Positions 6,668-14,620 of a stretch of DNA of 17,002 bases are shown here, piece after piece (the first letter of the stretch is position 1; each line of letters starts with the position of its first letter). The stretch comes from Alphaproteobacteria bacterium UBA2723. GTDB lineage: Bacteria > Pseudomonadota > Alphaproteobacteria > RF32 > CAG-239. The translations under genes and the position numbers were made by a program. The stretch spans positions 24,683-41,684 of the forward strand of contig DEKL01000074.1 in the NCBI GenBank assembly GCA_002353835.1, written 5' to 3'. The notes beneath the pieces are model-generated. The model made no database searches. It was not told where the DNA came from and saw nothing but the letters and a program-made list of their open reading frames with translations.

Positions 6668-8217
6668 AAAAGATATTACAAAAATTTTCCCTCTATCCGG
6701 ATAAAACAGATATCAAATCATTGGCTTTATCCTTTTTAATTATCAATTTTGCCTTTTTGTACCACACCTTAAATTTTATGTGGGGAAATCATGATGTTGT
6801 TTTCATTAAAGAAAAACTACATCTTTCTTCCGGTCTTTTTGAAGGAAGGTTTACCCAATTTATCCCGCATTGGCTGTTAACAGACGGACAAATTCTGCCG
6901 ATTATAAATAATTTTCTCGGTTTTGCTTTTTTAACACTCGGTCTGTGGCTGTTGGCAAAATATTGGAATATTCCGAAAAAAATAAGTCTGTACACCATAT
7001 TTATCACCTTTTTTGCAACCCTGCCCTACACCCTTTCGTGGATGTATTTCACCTTTATTACCATAAGTTGCCTGTTATGGGTTATGGTTGCCATATTTGG
7101 CTTATATTTATCACAATATATCGCCACAAGTTCGCACAAACTGTTTCTGACCGTAATTTCTGTCCTCTGTTTTTATATAACATTGGGCGGTTATCCGCCG
7201 ATTATAAACACCTTTTTTGTTTGCTTAAGCGCCAAAATCACATTTGATTATCTTTTTGAAAATAATTCCCTTAAAAAAATATTCAAAACTCATCTATACA
7301 CTTTAGGCAACATTATCATTGCCGCCATACTGTTTAAGCTGACATTACACCTCATAGAACACAATAATGTTTATAATCTGCAATCGGTCCCTCTTTCGGA
7401 TATGCCGCAAAAATTTTTGGAAACAATATTTATATCCTTAAAGCAATTTACCCTAAGCCTGCCTTTTATGGAAGCACCTTACAGGATGATGTTGCTTATA
7501 ATGGTGATTTTTGCCTTTGTTGGTGCCATCATCAAAGCCTCGAATTTAGGAAAAAAAGCATTAACAATCCTTTTCATTTTAGGCACGGTTTGGTTTGCTT
7601 CCTTAACTACTTTCTTGGTCGTTCCGCATACAGAATATGTCGCCCGCATAGACTTTTACGGCTTAGCTTTTGTTTACACTTTTGCTCTTGCGTTATTGTT
7701 AAAATTCAAAACCCCGCTTGCCAAAAGTTTAAGCCTGATTTTTGTACTAATCATTATTCCGTTTAACATATTAAATGACTATCGTGCCTTAAAGATATGG
7801 AAGCAGGGATTTGATGCGGAAATGCAGATTTTAGATAATGTCATAGAACGAATAGAAAATAGCCCGAAATTTAATCCCGATAATCTTTATCGCGTATATC
7901 AAGCCGGAGATATCTCATTGCGCCCGTCTTATTACAAGAAAGACTATACACAACCGGAAGTATTCTCTCTTGATTTACCATACTTTGCAATGTGGCAAAC
8001 AGCACCTTTATTGGAATTTTTCTCCCCTTTCAAATATGCTGACCATAACACGCCGCTTTTACTGAATGACATAACACCTGATGTCAAAGATTTTATCAAA
8101 AATAAAGCACGTCCCTGGCCGCACCGCAATGCGGTTTATGTTGATGAAAACATTATCATCATCATTTTAAGCGAACCTGAATTGCAAATCTTAAAAGAAA
8201 AACTTAGTCAACTTTAA
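6664..8217 (+). CDS. GtrII-like polytopic membrane glycosyltransferase, paralogue B
   Basis: A 517-residue homologue of the preceding gene with the same topology and the same landmarks: WGNHD (40-44), SSGLFEGRFTQFI (EGRF 60-63), GQILPIIN, TLGGYPPIIN (173-182), GFDAE, YQAGDISLRPSYY and RPWPHRNAVYVDEN near the end. It differs from A and C in having V rather than W after WGNHD. The ATG overlaps the stop of paralogue A, with AAGGA about seven bases upstream, so A and B are translationally coupled. By family it should be an inner-membrane GT-C enzyme that uses a lipid-linked sugar. An 81-base A+T-rich gap without a convincing promoter or terminator separates it from the GtrB gene. Confidence 0.75.
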   Translation: MKKILQKFSLYPDKTDIKSLALSFLIINFAFLYHTLNFMWGNHDVVFIKEKLHLSSGLFEGRFTQFIPHWLLTDGQILPIINNFLGFAFLTLGLWLLAKYWNIPKKISLYTIFITFFATLPYTLSWMYFTFITISCLLWVMVAIFGLYLSQYIATSSHKLFLTVISVLCFYITLGGYPPIINTFFVCLSAKITFDYLFENNSLKKIFKTHLYTLGNIIIAAILFKLTLHLIEHNNVYNLQSVPLSDMPQKFLETIFISLKQFTLSLPFMEAPYRMMLLIMVIFAFVGAIIKASNLGKKALTILFILGTVWFASLTTFLVVPHTEYVARIDFYGLAFVYTFALALLLKFKTPLAKSLSLIFVLIIIPFNILNDYRALKIWKQGFDAEMQILDNVIERIENSPKFNPDNLYRVYQAGDISLRPSYYKKDYTQPEVFSLDLPYFAMWQTAPLLEFFSPFKYADHNTPLLLNDITPDVKDFIKNKARPWPHRNAVYVDENIIIIILSEPELQILKEKLSQL

Positions 8218-8298
8218 GAAGAACGGCTTTTCGTTAATAAAAAAATTACGCTTTATAAAATAGAATATGATAAATATAGTTTATCAAGAGGTATCGCT

Positions 8299-9243
8299 AT
8301 GAAAAAAACTGCTGAATTGGCTATTATCGTTCCCTGCTACAACGAGGAAGACGTTTTACCGCAAAGTATGTCTGTTTTGGAGAAACTGCGGGCAGAACTT
8401 ATTAAAGAAAATCTTATCGCCGAAACCAGTAAATTAGTCTTTGTTAATGATGGTTCCAAAGATAAAACATGGGACATTATAGAAAAAGCACACCAAAAGA
8501 AACCGTTTATCCGCGGCATCTGTCTTTCCCGCAATTTCGGACATCAGGAAGCTCTGCTCGCCGGACTATATAACACTCCTGCCGATATTTATGTCACCAT
8601 AGATGCAGATTTGCAGGATGATCCCAAAGTTATCAAAGAAATGGTTAAACGTTACAATGAGGGCTATGAGGTCATTTACGGTGTTCGCAACCGCCGTGAT
8701 ACGGATACTTGGTTTAAGAAGCACACAGCCTTGTTATTTTATAAAATCATGAAACTTTTAGGCGTTGAATTGGTCGCAAACCATGCGGATTTTCGCTTAT
8801 TAAGCCGCCGTGCCGTAGATACAATGTCCACATTTAAGGAAAAAAACCTGTTTTTAAGAGCGATTGTTCCTCTGGTCGGCTATAAATCTTGTAACGTTTA
8901 CTATGACCGCAAAAAAAGAGAAGCCGGTGTCAGTAAATACCCCTTAAAAAAGATGATATTATTTGCCTTAAAAGGTATTTCAAGCTTTTCTGCCGTACCT
9001 TTACATTTAATCACATTATCCGGTGCCTTAATTTCCCTATTAAGTTTCTTCTTAATGATATGGACAATTTATGGCTATTTTACCACCTCAACCATTGTCG
9101 GTTGGGCTTCTTTAATGACCGCTGTAACGTTCTTTTCCGGTATAACCATTTTGTTCATGGGTATTATCGGCGAATATATTGCCAGCATCTTTATAGAAGT
9201 TAAAAATCGCCCGACCTACATTATTGATAAAATTTTGGATTAA
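8299..9243 (+). CDS. GtrB/ArnC-type polyprenyl-phosphate glycosyltransferase
   Basis: A 314-residue GT2 enzyme. The catalytic domain (1-225) shows VPCYNEED, VNDGSKDKT (49-57), SRNFGHQEALLAGL, the metal-binding DAD of TIDADLQDDP (102-104), ADFRLLSRRAVD and REAGVSKYPLKK. Two membrane helices follow (about 232-258 and 268-292), then GEYIASIFIEVKNRPTY. The layout and length match GtrB and related dolichyl-phosphate-mannose-synthase-like proteins, which transfer a sugar from a nucleotide donor to undecaprenyl phosphate at the cytoplasmic face. AGAGG lies seven bases before the ATG. Its position inside the cluster of GtrII-like genes implies that it supplies their donor. The usual GtrA flippase partner is absent nearby. 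The donor sugar cannot be assigned. Confidence 0.9.
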   Translation: MKKTAELAIIVPCYNEEDVLPQSMSVLEKLRAELIKENLIAETSKLVFVNDGSKDKTWDIIEKAHQKKPFIRGICLSRNFGHQEALLAGLYNTPADIYVTIDADLQDDPKVIKEMVKRYNEGYEVIYGVRNRRDTDTWFKKHTALLFYKIMKLLGVELVANHADFRLLSRRAVDTMSTFKEKNLFLRAIVPLVGYKSCNVYYDRKKREAGVSKYPLKKMILFALKGISSFSAVPLHLITLSGALISLLSFFLMIWTIYGYFTTSTIVGWASLMTAVTFFSGITILFMGIIGEYIASIFIEVKNRPTYIIDKILD

Positions 9244-9246
9244 GTG

Positions 9247-10830
9247 ATGAAAATACCTTTGCTGACATCTTTTACCTTTAAGACTTGGTACAAAGTATCC
9301 GCATTGGTATTACTGTGTTATCTGCCTTTTTTATTTAATTTTCTGTGGGGCAACCATGATTGGGGTTGGGTAAAAGAATACACCCCGCTAAACAGCGGTG
9401 TTTTTGAAGGACGCTTTTCGCAATTTATACTGCCGACAATACTTTTTTCCGGCAATATTTTACCGATACTTTCCGTAGCTTTCGGACTGATTTTTTATGC
9501 ATTAGCCGCTATATTACTTTGCCGCTTATGGCAAATGCCCGAAAAATCATTACCAACTATATTGCTAAGCTTATGCTTGGTAACTGCACCATATACCCTT
9601 TCCTGGCTTTATTTTGCATTTTTAACCTTGAGCTGTCTGTCTTGGCCACTGGCAACAATAATAAGTTTTCTTGTTTTACAAAATAAGAGCATCAAGAAAA
9701 CGTACGCCGTTATCATTGCCACCATTCTCCAAACCTTAGCCCTCGGCGGTTACCCCCCGATTATCAATATGATAGGCGTTATCTTCTTTAGTTTGATTAT
9801 CAATGATTTGTGCTTAAAACAACAAAGCATAAAAACACTTATCAAACACTATTTTAAACACCTGATAGCCATGCTCTGTGCCGTTATTTTATTGTTATTG
9901 ATTCAACATTTCCTAAAAGCCTATAACCTGCAACATGATACTTATAATACAAACGAAATTAACCTTAACGAGTTGCCGTCAAAACTGCTGTTATGCACCA
10001 AAACAGCTATTCGCCAATTTTTTGTAACCACGTCATTTATCGGCTATTTATACAAATACATTATGTGTTGCCTGTTTCTTTTGGCTATTATCCGTTTATA
10101 TCTAAATCTCCCCAAGAGACCTTTACATATAATCATTTTCATTTTGCTTATACTCGCTATGTCAATTTCTTCGGTAACAACCCTGCTGGTTGCCGAAAAT
10201 AAAAACTATGTTCTCTATGAACCACGCATAGAATTTTTCGGTTTACTCTACATATACATCTTCTCAATGTCGGTTTTATGGCGTTCATCACGAACTTTAA
10301 TTAAAAACATAACTCTTGCCGCTTCTGTTATTCTTATTTTATACAACTTCAATTCTACCGCCTATGCCGCCAAAGTATGGTCTTTCGGATTTACGGCAGA
10401 AAATTCTTTATCCGAACGTATTATTTCCCGCATGGAAGAAAAACCGGAATTTATGCCGCAAAAACACCAATATACTTTTGTGCAAGGCGGTGTTTTGGAT
10501 TTTCGCTCCCGCTATTACATTGAAGACAATACCTCACATAAAGATTCTTATACCTTAACCGCACCATATATTCCTTGGCATTTACCATATAAAGCCTATA
10601 CCTTTTACTACCCGTATCCTTTCGTTAAAAGTGATTTTGACACATACTGGAGATTTATCTCGCCGAACGATTTACCATACACCCCGTCCTTAAAGAATTA
10701 TCTGACAAATACCATAGATATCTGGCCATACCAGGCCGCGACTTACACATCACCGGAATTGATTATCTTAATTTTAAGTGCTGAGGGAAAATGGTTAGCG
10801 CAAAAATGGTACGAAACAAATTATCAATAG
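9247..10830 (+). CDS. GtrII-like polytopic membrane glycosyltransferase, paralogue C
   Basis: A 527-residue third member of the family, with WGNHD (34-38), SGVFEGRFSQFI (EGRF 54-57), GNILPIL, ALGGYPPIIN (165-174), GFTAEN, and a tail with FVQGGVLDFRSRYY and a final region containing DIWPYQAATYTSPE. The first two landmark blocks and the helix pattern match A and B, but the tail has drifted (QGG for QAG). The frame could start at GTG 9244, directly after the GtrB stop, or at ATG 9247. ATG is preferred because it gives better spacing from the GGA in the end of gtrB. Its immediate abutment to gtrB suggests that these two are a coupled donor-synthase and transferase pair. No terminator is visible after it. 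Confidence 0.75.
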   Translation: MKIPLLTSFTFKTWYKVSALVLLCYLPFLFNFLWGNHDWGWVKEYTPLNSGVFEGRFSQFILPTILFSGNILPILSVAFGLIFYALAAILLCRLWQMPEKSLPTILLSLCLVTAPYTLSWLYFAFLTLSCLSWPLATIISFLVLQNKSIKKTYAVIIATILQTLALGGYPPIINMIGVIFFSLIINDLCLKQQSIKTLIKHYFKHLIAMLCAVILLLLIQHFLKAYNLQHDTYNTNEINLNELPSKLLLCTKTAIRQFFVTTSFIGYLYKYIMCCLFLLAIIRLYLNLPKRPLHIIIFILLILAMSISSVTTLLVAENKNYVLYEPRIEFFGLLYIYIFSMSVLWRSSRTLIKNITLAASVILILYNFNSTAYAAKVWSFGFTAENSLSERIISRMEEKPEFMPQKHQYTFVQGGVLDFRSRYYIEDNTSHKDSYTLTAPYIPWHLPYKAYTFYYPYPFVKSDFDTYWRFISPNDLPYTPSLKNYLTNTIDIWPYQAATYTSPELIILILSAEGKWLAQKWYETNYQ

Positions 10831-10861
10831 TTTACGGTTATCCTCATATTCAAGAATTATC

Positions 10862-10889
10862 TTGTAATATAACCGCTGTAACTTATAAT
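10862..10889 (+). promoter_or_regulatory. sigma70-type promoter for recJ
   Basis: A -35 TTGTAA (10862-10867), a 16-base spacer and a consensus -10 TATAAT (10884-10889). The expected transcription start, near 10896, falls inside the GAGAAAAGG ribosome site (10893-10901), so the leader would be only about a dozen bases. That either indicates a very short leader or means the true start point is shifted. Confidence 0.5.
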
Positions 10890-10908
10890 ACCGAGAAAAG
10901 GAAAAATA

Positions 10909-12729
10909 ATGACCGAAACCAAAAATGATACCCTTTCTTTAGGCGGAAATATTTGGAATCTTGCTGACATAGATGAACGGCAAGCTGAATTAATGTGCCA
11001 ACATTTGGGTATCTCGGTGAATTTAGCAAAATTGCTTTTATTAAGAAATATCACCGAACCTCAAGTCAAAAATTTCCTTAACCCGAAGCTTTCAACTTTA
11101 ATGCCAGACCCAAGCATATTAAAAGATATGGATAAAGCGGCAAACCGTATCGCAGATGCCATTGTAAACAACCAAAAAATTGCCATTATCGGCGACTATG
11201 ATGTTGACGGCGCCACCTCCACCTCGGTTATGCGTTTGTTTTTAACCTATCTCGGTATCAAAACCGCCGTGCATATTCCGGAAAGAGATGAAGGCTATGG
11301 CCCGAGCGATATTGCCTTTCAAGAATTTACCGATTTCGGTGCTGATTTGGTTTTAACCTTAGATTGCGGTACCACTGCCTTTGAAATTTTAGATAAACAC
11401 GCAAAAGATTTTGATATTATCACCCTAGACCACCACGAGGCAGAAGCAAGACTTCCGAAGATTTTCGCCGTGGTTAATCCCAAGCGCTTAGACCAAGAAA
11501 ATGACAGACCGGACTTAGGTTTTTTAGCCGCTGTCGGCGTAGTATTCATGACCGTCGTCGCCATCAATCGCGAATTAAGAAACAGGAATTTTTATACCGA
11601 AGAATTGCCTGAACCGAACCTAATGCAATGGTTAGATTTAGTGGCATTAGGCACGGTATGTGATGTTGTTCCGTTATTAGGATTAAATCGTGCCTTTGTC
11701 ACCCAAGGCTTAAAAATTATGGCACAAAGAAATAATTTAGGCTTAAAAACATTGATGGATACACCGGATGAAACCGATAAACCGGATAATCAGAAAAATA
11801 TAACTCCGAAAAAAGCGCTGATAAGCGAAAAACCGGACACTTACCATCTTGGTTTTATTTTAGGCCCGAGGATTAACGCTTGCGGGCGTGTCGGTAAAGC
11901 TTCCACCGGTAGCAGACTTTTATGCACCACCAACCCGATTGAAGCGGAAATGCTTGCCGACGAGATGAATTCCTTTAACAGAGAACGCAAAGATATAGAA
12001 TGTTTCGTCTTACAACAGGCCATAGAAATTTTAGAGGGCACGCCGCAAACCGGTCCGATAGCATTCGTCGCCAGTAAAGGCTGGCACCAGGGAGTTATCG
12101 GTATCGTTGCCGGCAAATTGAAAGAACGTTATAATTTGCCGTCTTTTGTGATGAGTATAGAAGATGATGAGGTTAAAGGCTCGGCACGTTCCATCCCCGG
12201 CGTAGATTTAGGTGCGTTAATCATTGCCGCCAAAGAAAAAGGTGTTATCACCAAAGGCGGCGGGCATACCATGGCGGCAGGCTTTTCACTAGAAGAAAAT
12301 CAAATCCCTGCTTTTAGGGAGTTTGTCAGCGAGTATGTTGCCAAGACCTTAGATAACACCACACCGCACCCGATCCTGGACATTGATTTAAGCATTGCTT
12401 TAACCGCCGCCACGCCGGCATTATGCGAAGAATTAGAGCAACTAAAACCGTTCGGCACCGGCAATTCTGAACCGCTGATACTCATTCGCCGTGTCTTTTT
12501 TGATAGGGCATATGTTATCGGTTCAGGTCATATAAAGTGCGAATTAAAAACTTTAACCGGCGAGCGCTTACCTGCTATTGCCTTCAAGGTCACCGATACC
12601 GATATGGGCAGAGAAATTTTAAGCAACACGCATGATTGCTATGACGTTGTCGGCAATTTGCGTTTTAACCGTTGGAATAATTCCGTAAACACACAATTTA
12701 TCATTACAGACATAAAGAGGGCACAATGA
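10909..12729 (+). CDS. recJ: single-stranded-DNA-specific exonuclease RecJ
   Basis: The 606-residue product has the DHH phosphoesterase motifs in order: IIGDYDVDGATS (DYDVD 96-100), LTLDCGTT (150-156), LDHHEAE (173-179), LGTVCDVVPL (247-256). It then has the DHHA1 half: GPRINACGRVGKA, GWHQGVIGIVAGKL (391-404), GSARSIPGVD and KGGGHTMAAGF (449-459). An OB-like C-terminal domain completes it. RecJ degrades 5' ends of single-stranded DNA in recombination and mismatch or base-excision repair, and it needs Mn or Mg ions. A charged, low-complexity insertion of about 25 residues (about 285-311) precedes the GPRIN motif, and a C replaces the more usual G in NAGGR. Both are off the catalytic centre. 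Its stop overlaps the DUF502 start (ATGA). Confidence 0.96.
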   Translation: MTETKNDTLSLGGNIWNLADIDERQAELMCQHLGISVNLAKLLLLRNITEPQVKNFLNPKLSTLMPDPSILKDMDKAANRIADAIVNNQKIAIIGDYDVDGATSTSVMRLFLTYLGIKTAVHIPERDEGYGPSDIAFQEFTDFGADLVLTLDCGTTAFEILDKHAKDFDIITLDHHEAEARLPKIFAVVNPKRLDQENDRPDLGFLAAVGVVFMTVVAINRELRNRNFYTEELPEPNLMQWLDLVALGTVCDVVPLLGLNRAFVTQGLKIMAQRNNLGLKTLMDTPDETDKPDNQKNITPKKALISEKPDTYHLGFILGPRINACGRVGKASTGSRLLCTTNPIEAEMLADEMNSFNRERKDIECFVLQQAIEILEGTPQTGPIAFVASKGWHQGVIGIVAGKLKERYNLPSFVMSIEDDEVKGSARSIPGVDLGALIIAAKEKGVITKGGGHTMAAGFSLEENQIPAFREFVSEYVAKTLDNTTPHPILDIDLSIALTAATPALCEELEQLKPFGTGNSEPLILIRRVFFDRAYVIGSGHIKCELKTLTGERLPAIAFKVTDTDMGREILSNTHDCYDVVGNLRFNRWNNSVNTQFIITDIKRAQ

Positions 12730-13439
12730 AAAAATCTCACATAAAAAAATTGCGTAAAACCATAGCCGAAAAGAAGCGTCCCAGCTTTTTCGGATATGTT
12801 ATCTCCAAATTAAAGACCTATTTATTTACCGGTATTTTGGTAACCACTCCGGTTTCCATTACCTTTTACATGGCCTATGAGCTGTTTATGTGGATAGATA
12901 AACTAAGTCGTTCGTTAATACCGCCGAAGGTTGTCGGGCACGAATTTATCCCCTACATTCCGGGTATCGGCGTTGCCGTTTTGGTCGGTGCGTTAATTGT
13001 TATCGGTATGTTTACCACCGGTTTTATCGGGCGTTTCTTTGTGAGATTAGGTGATTTTATCGTTTCCAAAATTCCGCTGATTTCAAGCTTATATTCCCTC
13101 TTAAAACAGCTTTTTGAAACAGTGTTATCGCCAAAATCTCAATCTTTCAAAGAGGCGGTTTTGTTGGAATACCCCCGCAAAGGAATATGGATTATCGGTT
13201 TTCTTGCCGGCGAGACCAAAGGTGAATTAAACACCCACTTACCCAAAACAAAAATGTTGAGCATTTTTATTCCGACCACCCCGAACCCGACATCAGGTTT
13301 CTTAATTCTCGTTCCCGCCAATGAGGTCATCAAGTTGGAAATGAGCGTAGAGGATGCCTTAAAGTATGTTGTTTCCTGCGGCATTGTCGTACCGGATGAA
13401 GAAAAAGAGAAAATAAAATTACTGCATAAAAAGCATTGA
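12726..13439 (+). CDS. DUF502 family membrane protein
   Basis: A 237-residue protein with a basic N-terminus (1-30), a first membrane helix at about 33-55, a second at about 80-103, and a soluble C-terminal domain. Family blocks (PF04367) are LFTGILVTTPVSITFYM, PYIPGIGVAVLVG, GDFIVSKIPLISSLYSLLKQ, EAVLLEYPRKGIW, FIPTTPNPTSGFLI and SVEDALKYVVSCG. The family is widespread in Alphaproteobacteria and its function is unknown. A plant relative (LCV/COV1) is also known. The ATG overlaps the recJ stop, so it should be made from the recJ transcript. The TTGACA of the metK promoter overlaps its stop codon. Confidence 0.88.
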   Translation: MKKSHIKKLRKTIAEKKRPSFFGYVISKLKTYLFTGILVTTPVSITFYMAYELFMWIDKLSRSLIPPKVVGHEFIPYIPGIGVAVLVGALIVIGMFTTGFIGRFFVRLGDFIVSKIPLISSLYSLLKQLFETVLSPKSQSFKEAVLLEYPRKGIWIIGFLAGETKGELNTHLPKTKMLSIFIPTTPNPTSGFLILVPANEVIKLEMSVEDALKYVVSCGIVVPDEEKEKIKLLHKKH

Positions 13440-13464
13440 CAAGAAACATAAACAGAAATTAAAT
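13436..13464 (+). promoter_or_regulatory. candidate sigma70 promoter for metK
   Basis: A consensus -35 TTGACA (13436-13441), a 17-base spacer and a -10-like TTAAAT (13459-13464, four of six). Transcription would begin near 13471, just in front of a small hairpin and the SAM-II-like element. A TATAAT also occurs at 13481-13486 but has no matching -35 at the right distance. Confidence 0.5.
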
Positions 13465-13470
13465 ACCCCT

Positions 13471-13489
13471 GAGATTAACGTATAATCTC
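13471..13489 (+). repeat. 7-bp inverted repeat in the metK leader
   Basis: GAGATTA and TAATCTC form a perfect palindromic pair around the loop ACGTA. The repeat lies between the predicted transcription start and the riboswitch core and overlaps the first bases of the latter's 5' strand. It could be a short RNA hairpin stacked on the riboswitch or a protein operator; the sequence does not decide which. Confidence 0.5.
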
Positions 13490-13538
13490 GTGTGGATTTA
13501 ACCTTACTTGTCCGACACCTGATAGGACTAAAATGGAG
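13488..13538 (+). promoter_or_regulatory. SAM-II riboswitch in front of metK
   Basis: The leader matches, in order, the compact H-type pseudoknot of the SAM-II class. It has a P1 5' strand GTGT (13490-13493), the conserved loop GGATTTAACC (13494-13503), and a P2 5' strand GTCC (13510-13513). These are followed by the P1 3' strand ACAC (13515-13518), the loop CTGATA, the P2 3' strand GGAC (13525-13528) and a CTAAAA-rich 3' end. Both stems are perfect four-base-pair helices. The loop sequences GATTTAACC and CTAAAA are the recognisable part of the class consensus as I recall it. The metK ribosome site GGAG (13535-13538) lies at the 3' edge, seven bases before the ATG. Ligand binding would therefore be expected to mask translation initiation, giving feedback by SAM on its own synthase. 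P1 is shorter than usual, and no covariance search was possible. Confidence 0.8.
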
Positions 13539-13545
13539 AATTATA

Positions 13546-14580
13546 ATGAATAGAACTGCTGAATATGTGTCTTTAGGACACCCTGATAAAATTGCCGATT
13601 ACATTTCCTGCGCCGTATTAGACGAATGTATCAAACAAGATAAAAACGTGCGCTATGCCGTAGAAGTGATGGTCAAAAACAACAACATCATCTTAGGCGG
13701 CGAGGTAACCGGGGATATTAACCTAAAACATTTACGCGCCATTATCAAAAAGGCCTTACGCCAAATCGGCTATGATGAAGAATATCACAAACATTGGCAA
13801 GATAACGCCATAGACATTACAAACTTAAAGATAACCAACCTCATCAGCGCCCAGTCTGCCGAAATCGGTCAAGGTGTAGATAGAGACGGTTGGGGTGACC
13901 AAGGTGTGTTTGTCGGCTATGCGGAAAAAGGCGATGGGCTTATCAACCATGAGCTTTATCTCGCCAAAAAACTAAACAATGCGCTTTATCAAAAAGCCAA
14001 GGCTGAAGCAAACCTCGGGTTGGATATTAAAACCCAAATCACCTTAGATGAAAATGATAATATCAAGACCGCAATTGCCGCTGTCCCCATGCTCAAAGAA
14101 GAAAACTTATCCAAATTCATTGCCGAAGTTTTGGGACAAAAGCCGGAAAACTTAATCGTTAACGGTACCGGTAGTTATAAGTGTCACTCATCCATTGCCG
14201 ATTGTGGTATTACCGGCAGAAAGCTCGCTTGCGACTTTTACTCCACCGCCTGTCCGGTCGGTGGCGGTTCGCCATGGACGAAAGATGCCAGCAAGGCGGA
14301 TTTAACCCTAAACCTTTTGGCACGCAAACTGGCGATTCAAAACTTAAAGAACAATGATAAATGTATGGTTTATCTCTCTTCTTGCATTGGTAAATCCGAT
14401 TTACCGAGTGCGGTTGTTAAGACCATTAAAAACGGCATAGAAAAGACCGAAAACATCAATCCGAATTGCAGTCCGAAGTGCGTGATAGAGGAATTAAAAC
14501 TCAACCGCCCGATATATAAAAAACTCTGCCAAAAAGGCCTGATGAGCTATTTCAACACCAAAGGCAATACAGCGTTTTAA
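13546..14580 (+). CDS. metK: S-adenosylmethionine synthetase, divergent short form
   Basis: The 344-residue product should condense methionine and ATP to SAM. It keeps the N-terminal EYVSLGHPDKIADYIS (GHPDK 11-15, catalytic His), GGEVTG (51-56), AQSAEIGQGVD (102-112), WGDQGVFVGYA (116-126), CGITGRKLACD (220-230), GGGSPWTKDASKAD (239-252) and a terminal RPIYKKL. Typical bacterial MetK is about 380-390 residues, so several loops are shortened. The usual GDAGLTGRK reads ADCGITGRK, and the tail lacks the common FPWE-type end. The ATG at 13546 is chosen because GGAG lies seven bases upstream and the conserved N-terminus begins there. An in-frame ATG at 13492 would start inside the riboswitch and encode non-conserved residues. 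It is controlled by the SAM-II-like leader and followed by a terminator. Confidence 0.9.
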   Translation: MNRTAEYVSLGHPDKIADYISCAVLDECIKQDKNVRYAVEVMVKNNNIILGGEVTGDINLKHLRAIIKKALRQIGYDEEYHKHWQDNAIDITNLKITNLISAQSAEIGQGVDRDGWGDQGVFVGYAEKGDGLINHELYLAKKLNNALYQKAKAEANLGLDIKTQITLDENDNIKTAIAAVPMLKEENLSKFIAEVLGQKPENLIVNGTGSYKCHSSIADCGITGRKLACDFYSTACPVGGGSPWTKDASKADLTLNLLARKLAIQNLKNNDKCMVYLSSCIGKSDLPSAVVKTIKNGIEKTENINPNCSPKCVIEELKLNRPIYKKLCQKGLMSYFNTKGNTAF

Positions 14581-14592
14581 GGGAAAAAAGTT

Positions 14593-14618
14593 AGGGCGAA
14601 ACATCTGATCGCCCTTTT
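14593..14618. terminator. intrinsic terminator after metK
   Basis: A perfect 7-bp stem AGGGCGA/TCGCCCT with a nine-base loop is followed by a four-T run on the plus strand. On the minus strand the stem is followed after three bases by six T (14584-14589). It lies between the metK stop and the stop of the minus-strand gene relic, so it can serve both directions. Confidence 0.8.
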
Positions 14619-14620
14619 AA

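Noticed and set aside
8218..8298. Possible terminator or promoter between paralogue B and gtrB
   Set aside because: The only pairing (AACG with CGTT) is four bases with no T run after it, and no -35/-10 pair with normal spacing is present; the gap is simply A+T-rich with an AGAGG ribosome site at its end.
13492..13545. In-frame ATG that would extend metK by 18 residues
   Set aside because: The extension lies inside the riboswitch, is not MetK-like, and lacks a ribosome site; the ATG at 13546 has GGAG seven bases upstream and starts directly at the conserved N-terminus.
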